In this document: one piece after another, positions 9,667 to 17,861 of the stretch
How positions within the stretch are numbered: position 1 is the first letter of the stretch
Layout of the letters: the number at the start of each line of letters is the position of its first letter
Source: Lautropia sp.
GTDB taxonomy: Bacteria; Pseudomonadota; Gammaproteobacteria; Burkholderiales; Burkholderiaceae_E
DNA: 64,000 nt
Assembly (NCBI GenBank): GCA_030532895.1
Contig: JAUNKF010000010.1
Location: 49,546 to 113,545 of the forward strand
Direction of reading: 5' to 3'
The notes under the pieces: generated by a model
Told to the model about the DNA's origin: nothing
Databases searched by the model: none
What the model saw: the letters and a program-made list of their open reading frames with translations, nothing else
Translations under genes and position numbers: made by a program

Positions 9667-9992
9667 ACCAGAATCATCAATGGGATGCGCCCGACATCGA
9701 AGTGCTGGACGAAGAGCGCTTCACGCTGACCCAGTTTGCCCAAGCCTGCAAGGTGAGCGAAACCTGGGTCGTCCAGCGCGTTCAGGGGGGCGTCGTCTAC
9801 CTGAACCATCATGAGGTCGAAGCCCGGCCGGCCGACGACGTGAAGGCGTGGCGTTTCACGGGCCAGAGCCTGATACGGACACGCCGTATCGCCGACCTGG
9901 AGCGCATCTTCGATGCCGACCCGGAGCTGGCTGCGATGACGGCAGACCTGATGGACGAAGTCCGTCGCCTGCGCCGACTGGTCCGCGACTGA
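9663..9992 (+). CDS. cbpM: chaperone modulator CbpM
   Basis: A 109-residue MerR-helix-type protein that binds the J domain of CbpA and inhibits it. The sequence has the family pattern: an N-terminal helix-turn-helix-like part ([17 protein letters not shown]) and a C-terminal helix ending [13 protein letters not shown]. Its ATG overlaps the cbpA TGA, so the two are coupled and made in a set ratio. A GC-rich hairpin follows its stop at 10002-10027. Confidence 0.9.
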   Translation: MNQNHQWDAPDIEVLDEERFTLTQFAQACKVSETWVVQRVQGGVVYLNHHEVEARPADDVKAWRFTGQSLIRTRRIADLERIFDADPELAAMTADLMDEVRRLRRLVRD

Positions 9993-10001
9993 CAACCTGC
10001 T

Positions 10002-10027
10002 CGGGCGTGGTTGACCGTCCACGCCCG
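10002..10027 (+). terminator. GC-rich hairpin after cbpM
   Basis: CGGGCGTGG (10002-10010) pairs with CCACGCCCG (10019-10027) across an 8-base loop, starting 10 bases after the cbpM stop. There is no T-run; the next bases are a copy of the dispersed repeat. Confidence 0.55.
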
Positions 10028-10045
10028 CTTCATGACACGCTCTCA
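10028..10045 (-). repeat. dispersed 18-bp repeat, copy
   Basis: CTTCATGACACGCTCTCA on the + strand. It matches the family core ATGACACGCTCT and directly abuts the hairpin downstream of cbpM. Confidence 0.55.
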
Positions 10046-10129
10046 GGGCTTCAGGATCTATCCGTTCAACCGAAGCCCATCGGGCACCGGGGAGACGGAC
10101 AAGCTCGACATGCCCTGCAGACACCGGAT

Positions 10130-10171
10130 TTGCCGGTTGTTTGACGATTTTTGACGTAATTCAACCGGCAA
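10130..10171. repeat. inverted repeat upstream of odhA
   Basis: TTGCCGGTTG (10130-10139) and CAACCGGCAA (10162-10171) are perfect inverted arms around a 22-base AT-richer loop containing two TTGACG hexamers. It could be an operator over an odhA promoter or a weak terminator; the sequence does not decide. Confidence 0.45.
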
Positions 10172-10411
10172 AAGCAGCCATTCGACGGGTGTTGCCCTTT
10201 TGGTCTACTGGTTATCCTGGGGGTGGCGCCCGTTGCGGCGCAGAGGATCGATAGGCGGTGCTATTATGGCGCCTCAAGATCAAGTCTCGCTCGGCGGGGC
10301 GTTTTGCACCGCCGGTTGCTGCATGCAAACCGTGTAAACCGCGGAATGTGTGTGTACCGGGCGGATGCCTGGCACAGCTTCGACGAGAAACTCGTTTGAT
10401 AGGTGAAGCAC

Positions 10412-13279
10412 ATGATGAGCGCCTTTCGCTCGAACTCTTATTTGTTCGGCGGTAATGCACCCTTTGTCGAGGAGCTGTATGAAAGCTACCTCAAGAACCC
10501 CGGTTCGGTCTCTGACGAATGGCGTGCCTATTTCGACAATCTTCAATCCCTGCCGGCTTCGGATGGCAACCCTGAAACACGGGACGTTGCCCATGCACCC
10601 ATCGTGCAGTCCTTTGCCGAACGTGCCCGTGTCGGTGCCTTGCAGCCCCAGCAGATGGGCGGCGACATCGAGACGGCCCGCAAGCAGATTCACGTGGCCC
10701 AGCTGATCGCGGCCTACCGAATTCTCGGTTCACGGCATGCGGATCTCGACCCGCTGAAGCGGCAGGAACGCCCGGACATTCCCGAGCTGGATCCGTCCTT
10801 TTATGGCTTCACCGAAGGCGATCACGCCCACATTTACTCGGCAGCCAACACCTTTTTCGGTTTCGACAACGCACCGCTTCGCGACATCCTGCAAGCACTG
10901 CGTGACACCTACTGTGGTTCGATCGGTGCCGAATTCATGCACATGTCAGACCCGGCCGCGAAGCGCTGGATTCAAGAGCAGCTTGAATCAGCCCGCGGCC
11001 GTTTTGCTTTCGATGCCGAGCAGAAAAAGCGCATCCTTGAGCGGCTGACGGCTGCCGAAGGGCTGGAGCGCTACCTGCACACCCGCTACGTCGGCCAGAA
11101 GCGCTTCTCCCTCGAAGGGGGTGAATCCTTCATCGCCGCGATGGACGAGCTGATCCGTGCCGGTGGCAAGGGGGGCCTGCAGGAGATGGTGATCGGATCG
11201 GCGCACCGTGGCCGCTTGAACCTGCTCGTCAACGTGCTCGGCAAGATGCCGAAAGACCTGTTCGCCGAGTTCGAGGGCCGCCATGCCGGCGACCTGCCCA
11301 GTGGTGATGTCAAGTACCACCAGGGCTTCTCCAGCGATGTGTCGACGCCCGGTGGCCCGATGCACCTGTCGCTCGCCTTCAACCCCTCGCACCTCGAAAT
11401 CGTCGGCCCCGTGGTCGAAGGCTCGACCAAGGCGCGTCAGGTTCGTCGTGGTGACCGCGATGGTTCGGAAGTGCTGTCGGTCGTCATTCACGGCGATGCG
11501 GCCTTCGCCGGCCAGGGCGTCGTCATGGAGACACTGAACCTGACCGAGACACGCGGCTACGGCACGCGCGGCACGGTTCACATCGTCATCAACAACCAGA
11601 TCGGCTTCACCACCTCCGACGCCCGCGACTCCCGCTCGACGCTGTACTGCACCGACGTGGTCAAATCGATCGAGGCACCGGTGTTCCACGTCAACGGGGA
11701 TGACCCCGAAGCCGTGGTATTCGCCACCCGGCTGGCCTTCGAGTACCGGACCAAGTTCCGCAAGGACGTGGTGCTCGACATCGTCTGCTTCCGCAAGCTC
11801 GGCCACAACGAGCAGGACACCCCGTCCGTCACCCAACCGCTGATGTACAAGCGCATCGGCGTTCATCCCGGCACCCGCAAGCTCTACGCCGACCGCCTCG
11901 AAGCGCAAGGCGCGATCGAGAAAGGTTATGCCGACGGCCTGGTGACGGCCTATCGTGATGCGATGGATGCCGGCAAGCACACGGTCGATCCGGTCATCAC
12001 CAACTACAAGAGCCGTTATTCGGTCGACTGGACACCGTTCCTCAACAAGAAGTGGACGGACGCCGCCGATACCGGCGTGCCCATTGCCGAGCTGCGCCGC
12101 CTGGGCGAGAAGCTCACCGAGGTGCCGGAAGGTTTCAAGCTGCACCCGCTCGTGCAGAAGGTGATCGCCGACCGCCGTGCGATGGCGCAGGGCGAGATGC
12201 CGCTCGACTGGGGCATGGGTGAGCATCTGGCTTTTGCCACGCTGTGCGCTCAGGGCTATCCGGTTCGCCTGTCGGGGCAGGATTCCGGGCGCGGGACCTT
12301 CTCGCACCGTCATGCCGTGCTGCATGACCAGAATCGGGAAAAATATGATCAGGGCAGCTATATCCCGCTGCAGTTCGTGGCCGAGGATCAGGCACCGTTC
12401 ATCGTCATCGATTCGGTGCTGTCCGAAGAGGCCGTGCTGGCCTTTGAATACGGTTATGCCACGGCCGAGCCGAACACGCTCGTGATCTGGGAAGCCCAGT
12501 TCGGCGATTTCGTCAACGGGGCACAGGTCGTCATCGACCAGTTCATCTCCTCGGGTGAAACGAAGTGGGGCCGTGCCTGCGGCCTGACGATGATGCTGCC
12601 GCATGGTTACGAAGGTCAGGGGCCTGAGCACTCGTCGGCCCGTCTGGAGCGTTTCCTCCAGCTCTGCGCCGAGAACAACATGCAGGTGCTGCAACCGACG
12701 ACACCGGCACAGATCTTCCATGCGCTGCGCCGCCAGCTGATCCGCCCGTTCCGCAAGCCGCTCGTGCTGATGACGCCGAAGTCGTTGCTGCGTCACAAGG
12801 AAGCCGTCTCGCCGCTGAAGGATCTGGCCACCGGCCGTTTCCAGACGGTATTGGGTGACACGACGGTGGCCGATCCGGCCAAGGTCAAGCGGGTGATCTT
12901 CTGCAGCGGTCGTGTCTACTATGACCTGCTGGCCGAGCGTCGCAACCGCAAGCTCGACGACGAGGTGGCACTGGTTCGTATCGAGCAGCTCTATCCGTTC
13001 CCGCACAAGGCTTTCGAAACCGAGTTCAACCGCTATCCGAACGCCACGCAGATCGTATGGTGCCAGGATGAGCCGCAAAACCAGGGGGCGTGGTTCTTCA
13101 TCCAGCATCATCTGCTGGATGTGCTGAAGGATGGGCAGAAGCTCTCCTACGCAGGTCGACCGGCCTCGGCCTCGCCTGCGGTGGGCTATTACGACAAGCA
13201 TTTTGCCCAGCAGAAAGACCTGCTCGAAGCCGCCTTCAGCTCAACCCGTGCCAAGGCAGGACGCGACAAGAACGCCTGA
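10412..13279 (+). CDS. odhA: 2-oxoglutarate dehydrogenase E1 component
   Basis: Thiamine-diphosphate enzyme that decarboxylates 2-oxoglutarate and passes succinyl groups to OdhB. About 955 residues, family-sized. Seen are the N-terminal SNSYLFGGNAPFVEELY, the HRGRLNLLVNVLGKMP block, the thiamine-binding region HVNGDDPEAV with NNQIGFTT, GHNEQDTPSVTQPLMY, and the transketolase-like C-terminal half with SHRHAVLHDQ. A GTG at 10403 is in frame, but AGGTGAAG at 10401-10408 reads as the ribosome site for the ATG at 10412 or 10415. odhB follows after 113 bases. Confidence 0.97.
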   Translation: MMSAFRSNSYLFGGNAPFVEELYESYLKNPGSVSDEWRAYFDNLQSLPASDGNPETRDVAHAPIVQSFAERARVGALQPQQMGGDIETARKQIHVAQLIAAYRILGSRHADLDPLKRQERPDIPELDPSFYGFTEGDHAHIYSAANTFFGFDNAPLRDILQALRDTYCGSIGAEFMHMSDPAAKRWIQEQLESARGRFAFDAEQKKRILERLTAAEGLERYLHTRYVGQKRFSLEGGESFIAAMDELIRAGGKGGLQEMVIGSAHRGRLNLLVNVLGKMPKDLFAEFEGRHAGDLPSGDVKYHQGFSSDVSTPGGPMHLSLAFNPSHLEIVGPVVEGSTKARQVRRGDRDGSEVLSVVIHGDAAFAGQGVVMETLNLTETRGYGTRGTVHIVINNQIGFTTSDARDSRSTLYCTDVVKSIEAPVFHVNGDDPEAVVFATRLAFEYRTKFRKDVVLDIVCFRKLGHNEQDTPSVTQPLMYKRIGVHPGTRKLYADRLEAQGAIEKGYADGLVTAYRDAMDAGKHTVDPVITNYKSRYSVDWTPFLNKKWTDAADTGVPIAELRRLGEKLTEVPEGFKLHPLVQKVIADRRAMAQGEMPLDWGMGEHLAFATLCAQGYPVRLSGQDSGRGTFSHRHAVLHDQNREKYDQGSYIPLQFVAEDQAPFIVIDSVLSEEAVLAFEYGYATAEPNTLVIWEAQFGDFVNGAQVVIDQFISSGETKWGRACGLTMMLPHGYEGQGPEHSSARLERFLQLCAENNMQVLQPTTPAQIFHALRRQLIRPFRKPLVLMTPKSLLRHKEAVSPLKDLATGRFQTVLGDTTVADPAKVKRVIFCSGRVYYDLLAERRNRKLDDEVALVRIEQLYPFPHKAFETEFNRYPNATQIVWCQDEPQNQGAWFFIQHHLLDVLKDGQKLSYAGRPASASPAVGYYDKHFAQQKDLLEAAFSSTRAKAGRDKNA

Positions 13280-13392
13280 TGCGTGTCTGAATCAGGATGC
13301 CGGCTCGCCGCCGTGCCCCGGCATCCGTCTGCACCATCCGTCGCACCTGTTTTCTGACCCCATTCATTGAAGATTTTCGGAGTTTCTCCCAA

Positions 13393-14661
13393 ATGGCCCT
13401 GATCGAAGTCAAAGTGCCACAACTGTCCGAGTCGGTTGCCGAGGCAACCCTGCTCTCCTGGCACAAAAAAGTTGGTGAAGCCGTCCAGCGTGATGAAAAC
13501 CTGGTCGACATCGAAACCGACAAGGTGGTTCTCGAACTGCCGGCCCCGTCTGCCGGTGTGCTGACCGAGATTCGCAAAGGCGATGGTGCCACCGTCGTGG
13601 CCGACGAGCTGATCGCCATGATCGACACCGAGGCCGCTGCAGGCGCAAGCGCACCGGCCGCTGACGCAGCGCCGGCCCAAGCGCCTGCCCCGACCGCCGC
13701 TGCCCCGGCGTCGGCTGCGCCCGCCGCCAGCGGCACCACCGGTGGCCCCGCCATGCCGTCGGCTGCCAAGATTCTTGCCGAGAAAGGTATCGACCCTTCG
13801 CAGGTGGCCGGTACTGGCCGTGACGCCCGCATCACCAAAGGTGATGCCCTGGGCGCCTCGGCTGCGCCAGCCTCGCAGCCTTCGTCACTGCCCGGCATCG
13901 CTGCCGCACCGGCCTTGCCGATGGCCAAGACGCCGGTCGACCTGAACCGCGTGCTCGAAGGCCGCAGCGAACAGCGCGTGCCCATGTCACGTCTGCGTCA
14001 GCGCGTGGCCGAGCGCCTGCTGCAATCGCAAGCCACCAACGCGATCCTGACGACCTTCAACGAGGTCAACATGCAGCCCGTGATGTCGCTGCGCAAGAAG
14101 TACCAGGAGCGTTTCGAAAAGGAACACGGCATCAAGCTGGGCTTCATGAGCTTCTTCGTGAAGGCCGCCGTGCATGCGCTGAAGAAGTTCCCGGTCGTCA
14201 ACGCCTCGATCGACGGCAACGACATCGTCTACCACGGCTATTTCGACATCGGTGTGGCCGTCGGCTCCCCGCGTGGTCTGGTCGTGCCGGTCATCCGCAA
14301 CGCCGACCAGCTGAGCTTCCATCAGATCGAGGAAACCATTGCCGACTTCGGCAAGCGTGCGCAGGCGGGCAAGCTCTCGATCGAAGAGCTGAGCGGTGGG
14401 ACCTTCTCGATCTCGAATGGTGGTGTCTTCGGCTCGATGCTCTCGACCCCGATCATCAACCCGCCACAGTCGGCCATCCTCGGCGTGCATGCCACCAAGG
14501 AACGTCCTGTGGTCGAGAATGGTCAGGTCGTGATCCGTCCGATCAACTACCTGGCGATGTCCTACGACCACCGGATCATCGACGGCCGTGAAGCCGTGCT
14601 GTTCCTCGTTGCCATCAAGGATGCGCTGGAAGACCCGGCTCGTCTGCTCCTCGATCTGTAA
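13393..14661 (+). CDS. odhB: dihydrolipoamide succinyltransferase (E2 of the 2-oxoglutarate complex)
   Basis: Core of the 2-oxoglutarate dehydrogenase complex. The 422 residues show an N-terminal lipoyl domain with lipoyl-Lys K44 (ETDKVVLEL), an Ala/Pro-rich swinging linker, and a peripheral-subunit-binding domain near [14 protein letters not shown]. The catalytic domain ends in [16 protein letters not shown], carrying the catalytic His and Asp. The ATG at 13393 is chosen because the product then begins [15 protein letters not shown], the standard start. lpd follows 13 bases after the stop, so the three genes form one operon. Confidence 0.97.
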   Translation: MALIEVKVPQLSESVAEATLLSWHKKVGEAVQRDENLVDIETDKVVLELPAPSAGVLTEIRKGDGATVVADELIAMIDTEAAAGASAPAADAAPAQAPAPTAAAPASAAPAASGTTGGPAMPSAAKILAEKGIDPSQVAGTGRDARITKGDALGASAAPASQPSSLPGIAAAPALPMAKTPVDLNRVLEGRSEQRVPMSRLRQRVAERLLQSQATNAILTTFNEVNMQPVMSLRKKYQERFEKEHGIKLGFMSFFVKAAVHALKKFPVVNASIDGNDIVYHGYFDIGVAVGSPRGLVVPVIRNADQLSFHQIEETIADFGKRAQAGKLSIEELSGGTFSISNGGVFGSMLSTPIINPPQSAILGVHATKERPVVENGQVVIRPINYLAMSYDHRIIDGREAVLFLVAIKDALEDPARLLLDL

Positions 14662-14674
14662 GGGAGGGATCACC

Positions 14675-16123
14675 ATGTCTCAAGCATTTGATGTCGTGGT
14701 GATCGGCGCCGGCCCTGGCGGCTACATTGCCGCCATCCGCGCTGCTCAACTCGGATTCAAGGTTGCCTGCATCGAGAAGTGGCTGAACCCGGAAGGCAAG
14801 CCCGCACTGGGCGGCACCTGCCTGAACGTCGGCTGCATCCCGTCGAAAGCGCTGCTCGCCTCCAGCGAAGCCTACGAGCAGACGAAGCATGATCTCGACG
14901 AGCATGGCATTTCCGTCTCGGACGTGAAGCTGAACCTGGGCAAGATGCTCGATCGCAAGGAAGGCATCGTCTCGAAGATGACTCAGGGCATCGAGTTCCT
15001 GTTCCGCAAGAACAAGGTGACATGGCTGAAAGGGCACGGCAGTTTCACCGGTCGCGACGGCGATCTGGTCAAACTGGAGGTGAAAGCTGAGGACGGCAAG
15101 ACCGAGGCCGTGACGGCCAAGCATGTCATCATCGCCACCGGCTCGAAGGCCCGCCATCTGCCCAACGTCGAGGTCGACAACGTGCTGGTGGCCGACAACG
15201 AAGGCGCGCTGTCCTTCGACAGCGTGCCGAAGAAGCTGACCGTGATCGGCGCAGGCGTCATCGGCCTGGAGCTGGGGTCGGTCTGGCGTCGCCTGGGTGC
15301 GGAAGTCACGGTACTGGAAATGCTGCCGAGCTTCCTAGGCGCCTGCGATCCGGCCATCTCGAAAGAGGCGCAGAAGATTTTCACGAAGCAGGGGCTGAGC
15401 TTTCACCTTGGCGTGAAGATCGGCGACATCAGCGTGAAGGCCGGCAAGCCTGGCAAGGGCAGTGTCACGGTCAACTATGAAACGGCCGATGGCAAAGCCG
15501 AATCGCTGACCTCCGATCGCCTGATCCTGTCGATCGGTCGCGTACCGAATACCGATGGCCTGGGCCTTGACACGGTGGGTCTGTCGGTCGATGAGCGTGG
15601 CTTCATCCCGGTCAACGATGACTGCGCGACCGCCGTACCCAACATCTGGGCCATCGGTGACGTGGTGCGCGGCCCGATGCTGGCCCACAAGGGCGAAGAA
15701 GAGGGCGTGGCCGTGGCCGAGCGTATTGCCGGCCAGAAGCCGCACATCGACTACAACTGCATCCCCTATGTTCTCTACACCTCGCCCGAAATCGCCTGGG
15801 TGGGCAAGAACGAGGCGCAGTTGAAGGCAGAAGGGCGTGCGATCAAGACGGGCCAGTTCCCGTTCATGGCCAATGGCCGTGCCTTGGGCATGGCAGCAGC
15901 CGATGGGTTCATCAAGGTGATTGCCGACGCGAACACCGATGAAATCCTGGGCGTGCACATCATTGGCATGGGGGCGTCCGATCTGATCGCCGAGGCTGTC
16001 GTGGCGATGGAGTTCAAAGCCGCTGCCGAGGACATCGCCCGGATCTGCCATCCGCATCCGTCGCTCTCGGAAGTGATGCGTGAAGCAGCGCTGGCCGTCG
16101 ACAAGCGCGCACTGAACATGTGA
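14675..16123 (+). CDS. lpd: dihydrolipoyl dehydrogenase (E3)
   Basis: FAD- and NAD-dependent enzyme that reoxidises the lipoyl groups of OdhB. The 482 residues begin with the FAD motif VVIGAGPGGYIAA. The redox-active disulfide is C49-C54 (GGTCLNVGCIPSKALL), the NAD motif is VIGAGVIGLELGSVW, and the C-terminal active-site HPHPSLSE contributes to the partner subunit. A strong GGGAGGG ribosome site precedes the ATG at 14675. It is the last gene before a strong terminator. Confidence 0.97.
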   Translation: MSQAFDVVVIGAGPGGYIAAIRAAQLGFKVACIEKWLNPEGKPALGGTCLNVGCIPSKALLASSEAYEQTKHDLDEHGISVSDVKLNLGKMLDRKEGIVSKMTQGIEFLFRKNKVTWLKGHGSFTGRDGDLVKLEVKAEDGKTEAVTAKHVIIATGSKARHLPNVEVDNVLVADNEGALSFDSVPKKLTVIGAGVIGLELGSVWRRLGAEVTVLEMLPSFLGACDPAISKEAQKIFTKQGLSFHLGVKIGDISVKAGKPGKGSVTVNYETADGKAESLTSDRLILSIGRVPNTDGLGLDTVGLSVDERGFIPVNDDCATAVPNIWAIGDVVRGPMLAHKGEEEGVAVAERIAGQKPHIDYNCIPYVLYTSPEIAWVGKNEAQLKAEGRAIKTGQFPFMANGRALGMAAADGFIKVIADANTDEILGVHIIGMGASDLIAEAVVAMEFKAAAEDIARICHPHPSLSEVMREAALAVDKRALNM

Positions 16124-16156
16124 TGCGCTGACACGCGTCCAAGCTCCCGGAGCAGT

Positions 16157-16200
16157 CACCCCCGGCCCATCGGTTTTTCTGGGCCGGGGGTGCGCTTTTC
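16157..16200 (+). terminator. rho-independent terminator after lpd
   Basis: A 13-bp perfect stem, CACCCCCGGCCCA (16157-16169) with TGGGCCGGGGGTG (16180-16192), followed by CGCTTTTC. It closes the odhA-odhB-lpd operon. Confidence 0.88.
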
Positions 16201-16239
16201 TGCTCCCATTTTCACTCCCATTGAAGAAGGAGGGCCGCG

Positions 16240-17349
16240 ATGCCAGCGGTCATCGACCGTTATCGTGCGGCACTGGCCGAGCGTGGGTACCAGGCCGACA
16301 GTGCCCAGCAGGCAGCCATCGAGCGACTCCAACAGCTTGCCGATGAGCTGGAGACCTTCGACAACCGTCCGAAGAACGGGCTGATCAAGCGCCTGCTGGG
16401 CAAACACAAGACGCCGGCCCCCAAAGGCGTCTGGATGCATGGCGGGGTAGGGCGCGGCAAGAGCTTCCTGATGGATTGCTTCTATCAGGCGTTGCCGACC
16501 GAGCGAAAGACACGGATGCATTTTCATGAGTTCATGCGGGCCGTGCACCATGAGCTGAAAGGGCTGAAGGCGATGGCCGATCCGCTCGACGAGGTGGCTC
16601 GCCGGGCGGCCGAACGTTATCAGATCATCTGCTTCGATGAATTCCATCTGTCGGACATTGCAGACGCGATGATCCTGGAGCGGTTGCTGACCGCTTTTTT
16701 CCGCCACCGCTTGGTGTTCGTGATGACCAGCAATTATGTGCCTGATGGTTTGTACCCTGACGGACTGCACCGTGACAGCGTGTTGCCTGCCATTGCGTTA
16801 CTGAATGCCAATCTGGATGTATTGTCGGTGGATGTGGGCACCGATTATCGTCAGCTGACGATCAAGGGAGTTCCAGCCTATTTGTGGCCGCTCACGGCGG
16901 AGCATGCCGAGCAGATGGCCCGCGCTTTTGAGCAGCTCTCAGGTGGCAAGACGGTTTCGCCGGATCTCATCATCGAGAACCGTCCGATCCAGGCGCTGAA
17001 AGCAGCCGAAGACGTCGTCTGGTTCGATTTCGACACCCTTTGCCGCAGTGCGCGTTCACAGAACGATTACCTGGAGATAGCCACCCGTTTCGAGACGGTG
17101 ATGCTCTCCGACGTGCCGCAGATGGATGCCCGCATGGCCTCGGAAGCCCGACGCTTCACCTGGCTGATCGATGTGCTTTATGATCAGAAGGTGAACCTGA
17201 TCATGTCGGCCGACGTGCCACCCGAGCAATTGTATGTGTCCGGCGTGATGGCACATGAGTTCGTGCGAACCGCGAGCCGCCTGCATGAGATGCAGTCCGA
17301 GCGTTATCGCCATGAAGAGCGCCGCGCTCGGGTGGATCGGCTGGGCTGA
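16240..17349 (+). CDS. zapE: AFG1-family ATPase ZapE
   Basis: A 369-residue P-loop ATPase linked in E. coli to the division ring under stress and related to mitochondrial AFG1. Walker A is GGVGRGKS at residues 68-75 and Walker B is IICFDEFH, followed by SDIADAMIL and MTSNYVP. The ribosome site AAGAAGGAGGG ahead of the ATG at 16240 is excellent. It lies after the lpd terminator, which is the usual Burkholderiales neighbourhood. Confidence 0.94.
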   Translation: MPAVIDRYRAALAERGYQADSAQQAAIERLQQLADELETFDNRPKNGLIKRLLGKHKTPAPKGVWMHGGVGRGKSFLMDCFYQALPTERKTRMHFHEFMRAVHHELKGLKAMADPLDEVARRAAERYQIICFDEFHLSDIADAMILERLLTAFFRHRLVFVMTSNYVPDGLYPDGLHRDSVLPAIALLNANLDVLSVDVGTDYRQLTIKGVPAYLWPLTAEHAEQMARAFEQLSGGKTVSPDLIIENRPIQALKAAEDVVWFDFDTLCRSARSQNDYLEIATRFETVMLSDVPQMDARMASEARRFTWLIDVLYDQKVNLIMSADVPPEQLYVSGVMAHEFVRTASRLHEMQSERYRHEERRARVDRLG

Positions 17350-17542
17350 GCACTGGCCTTGGCGCATGTCGTCCACGTGCACGCGAAAGCTGCGCGAGGC
17401 GAAGATGACACGTGCCGGACGGCTCAATGCCTGTCGTGCTCACGATGGCTGACTGGCCGTGGGGTCTCAGGATCCCGCTCATGTGTTCGCCGCCCGATCA
17501 GCCCGGCCCGAGACGACGCACTGCCTCGACGATTGGAACCTG

Positions 17543-17743
17543 ATGAACGACACCGACCGCCTTAAATTGCGTATTGCCGAATTGCAGCTTGAACATCGAG
17601 GGCTGGATCAATTGATCCAGAGTCTGTCCGTCATCCATGAGGTGGACGAGCTGGCGTTGCGCCGGATGAAAAAGCGCAAGCTGCAACTGAAGGACATGAT
17701 CGTCCGGTTGCAGATGCAGCTCGTGCCCGATGTGCCCGCCTGA
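17543..17743 (+). CDS. YdcH/DUF465-family small protein
   Basis: A 66-residue coiled-coil protein: RLKLRIAELQLEHRGLDQLI, then KKRKLQLKDMIVRLQMQL. The length and the Leu/Lys pattern fit the YdcH family (DUF465), whose function is unsettled. The frame is open further upstream, but the ATG at 17543 gives the family's normal start. It stands between zapE and the helicase gene without an obvious operon. Confidence 0.82.
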   Translation: MNDTDRLKLRIAELQLEHRGLDQLIQSLSVIHEVDELALRRMKKRKLQLKDMIVRLQMQLVPDVPA

Positions 17744-17861
17744 GTCATCAGCGTGCATGGCGCGCGTCAACGCGGCGATCACAGGGGCGAATCAATGCAC
17801 GAACGCCCCATTCCTTCACCCATGCGCTCATTCGTGAAACGCACGTTCCAGGCAGATTCCG

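Larger units (their letters stand above)
9993..10411. other. 419-base spacer between cbpM and odhA
   Basis: No gene. It contains a hairpin (10002-10027), a copy of the dispersed repeat (10028-10045), and an inverted repeat (10130-10171). A long leader runs on to odhA. I could not place a confident odhA promoter. Confidence 0.6.

Noticed and set aside
10988..13201. Very long open frame antisense to odhA (737 codons)
   Set aside because: The same shadow effect; odhA on the other strand has full family motifs over the whole length.
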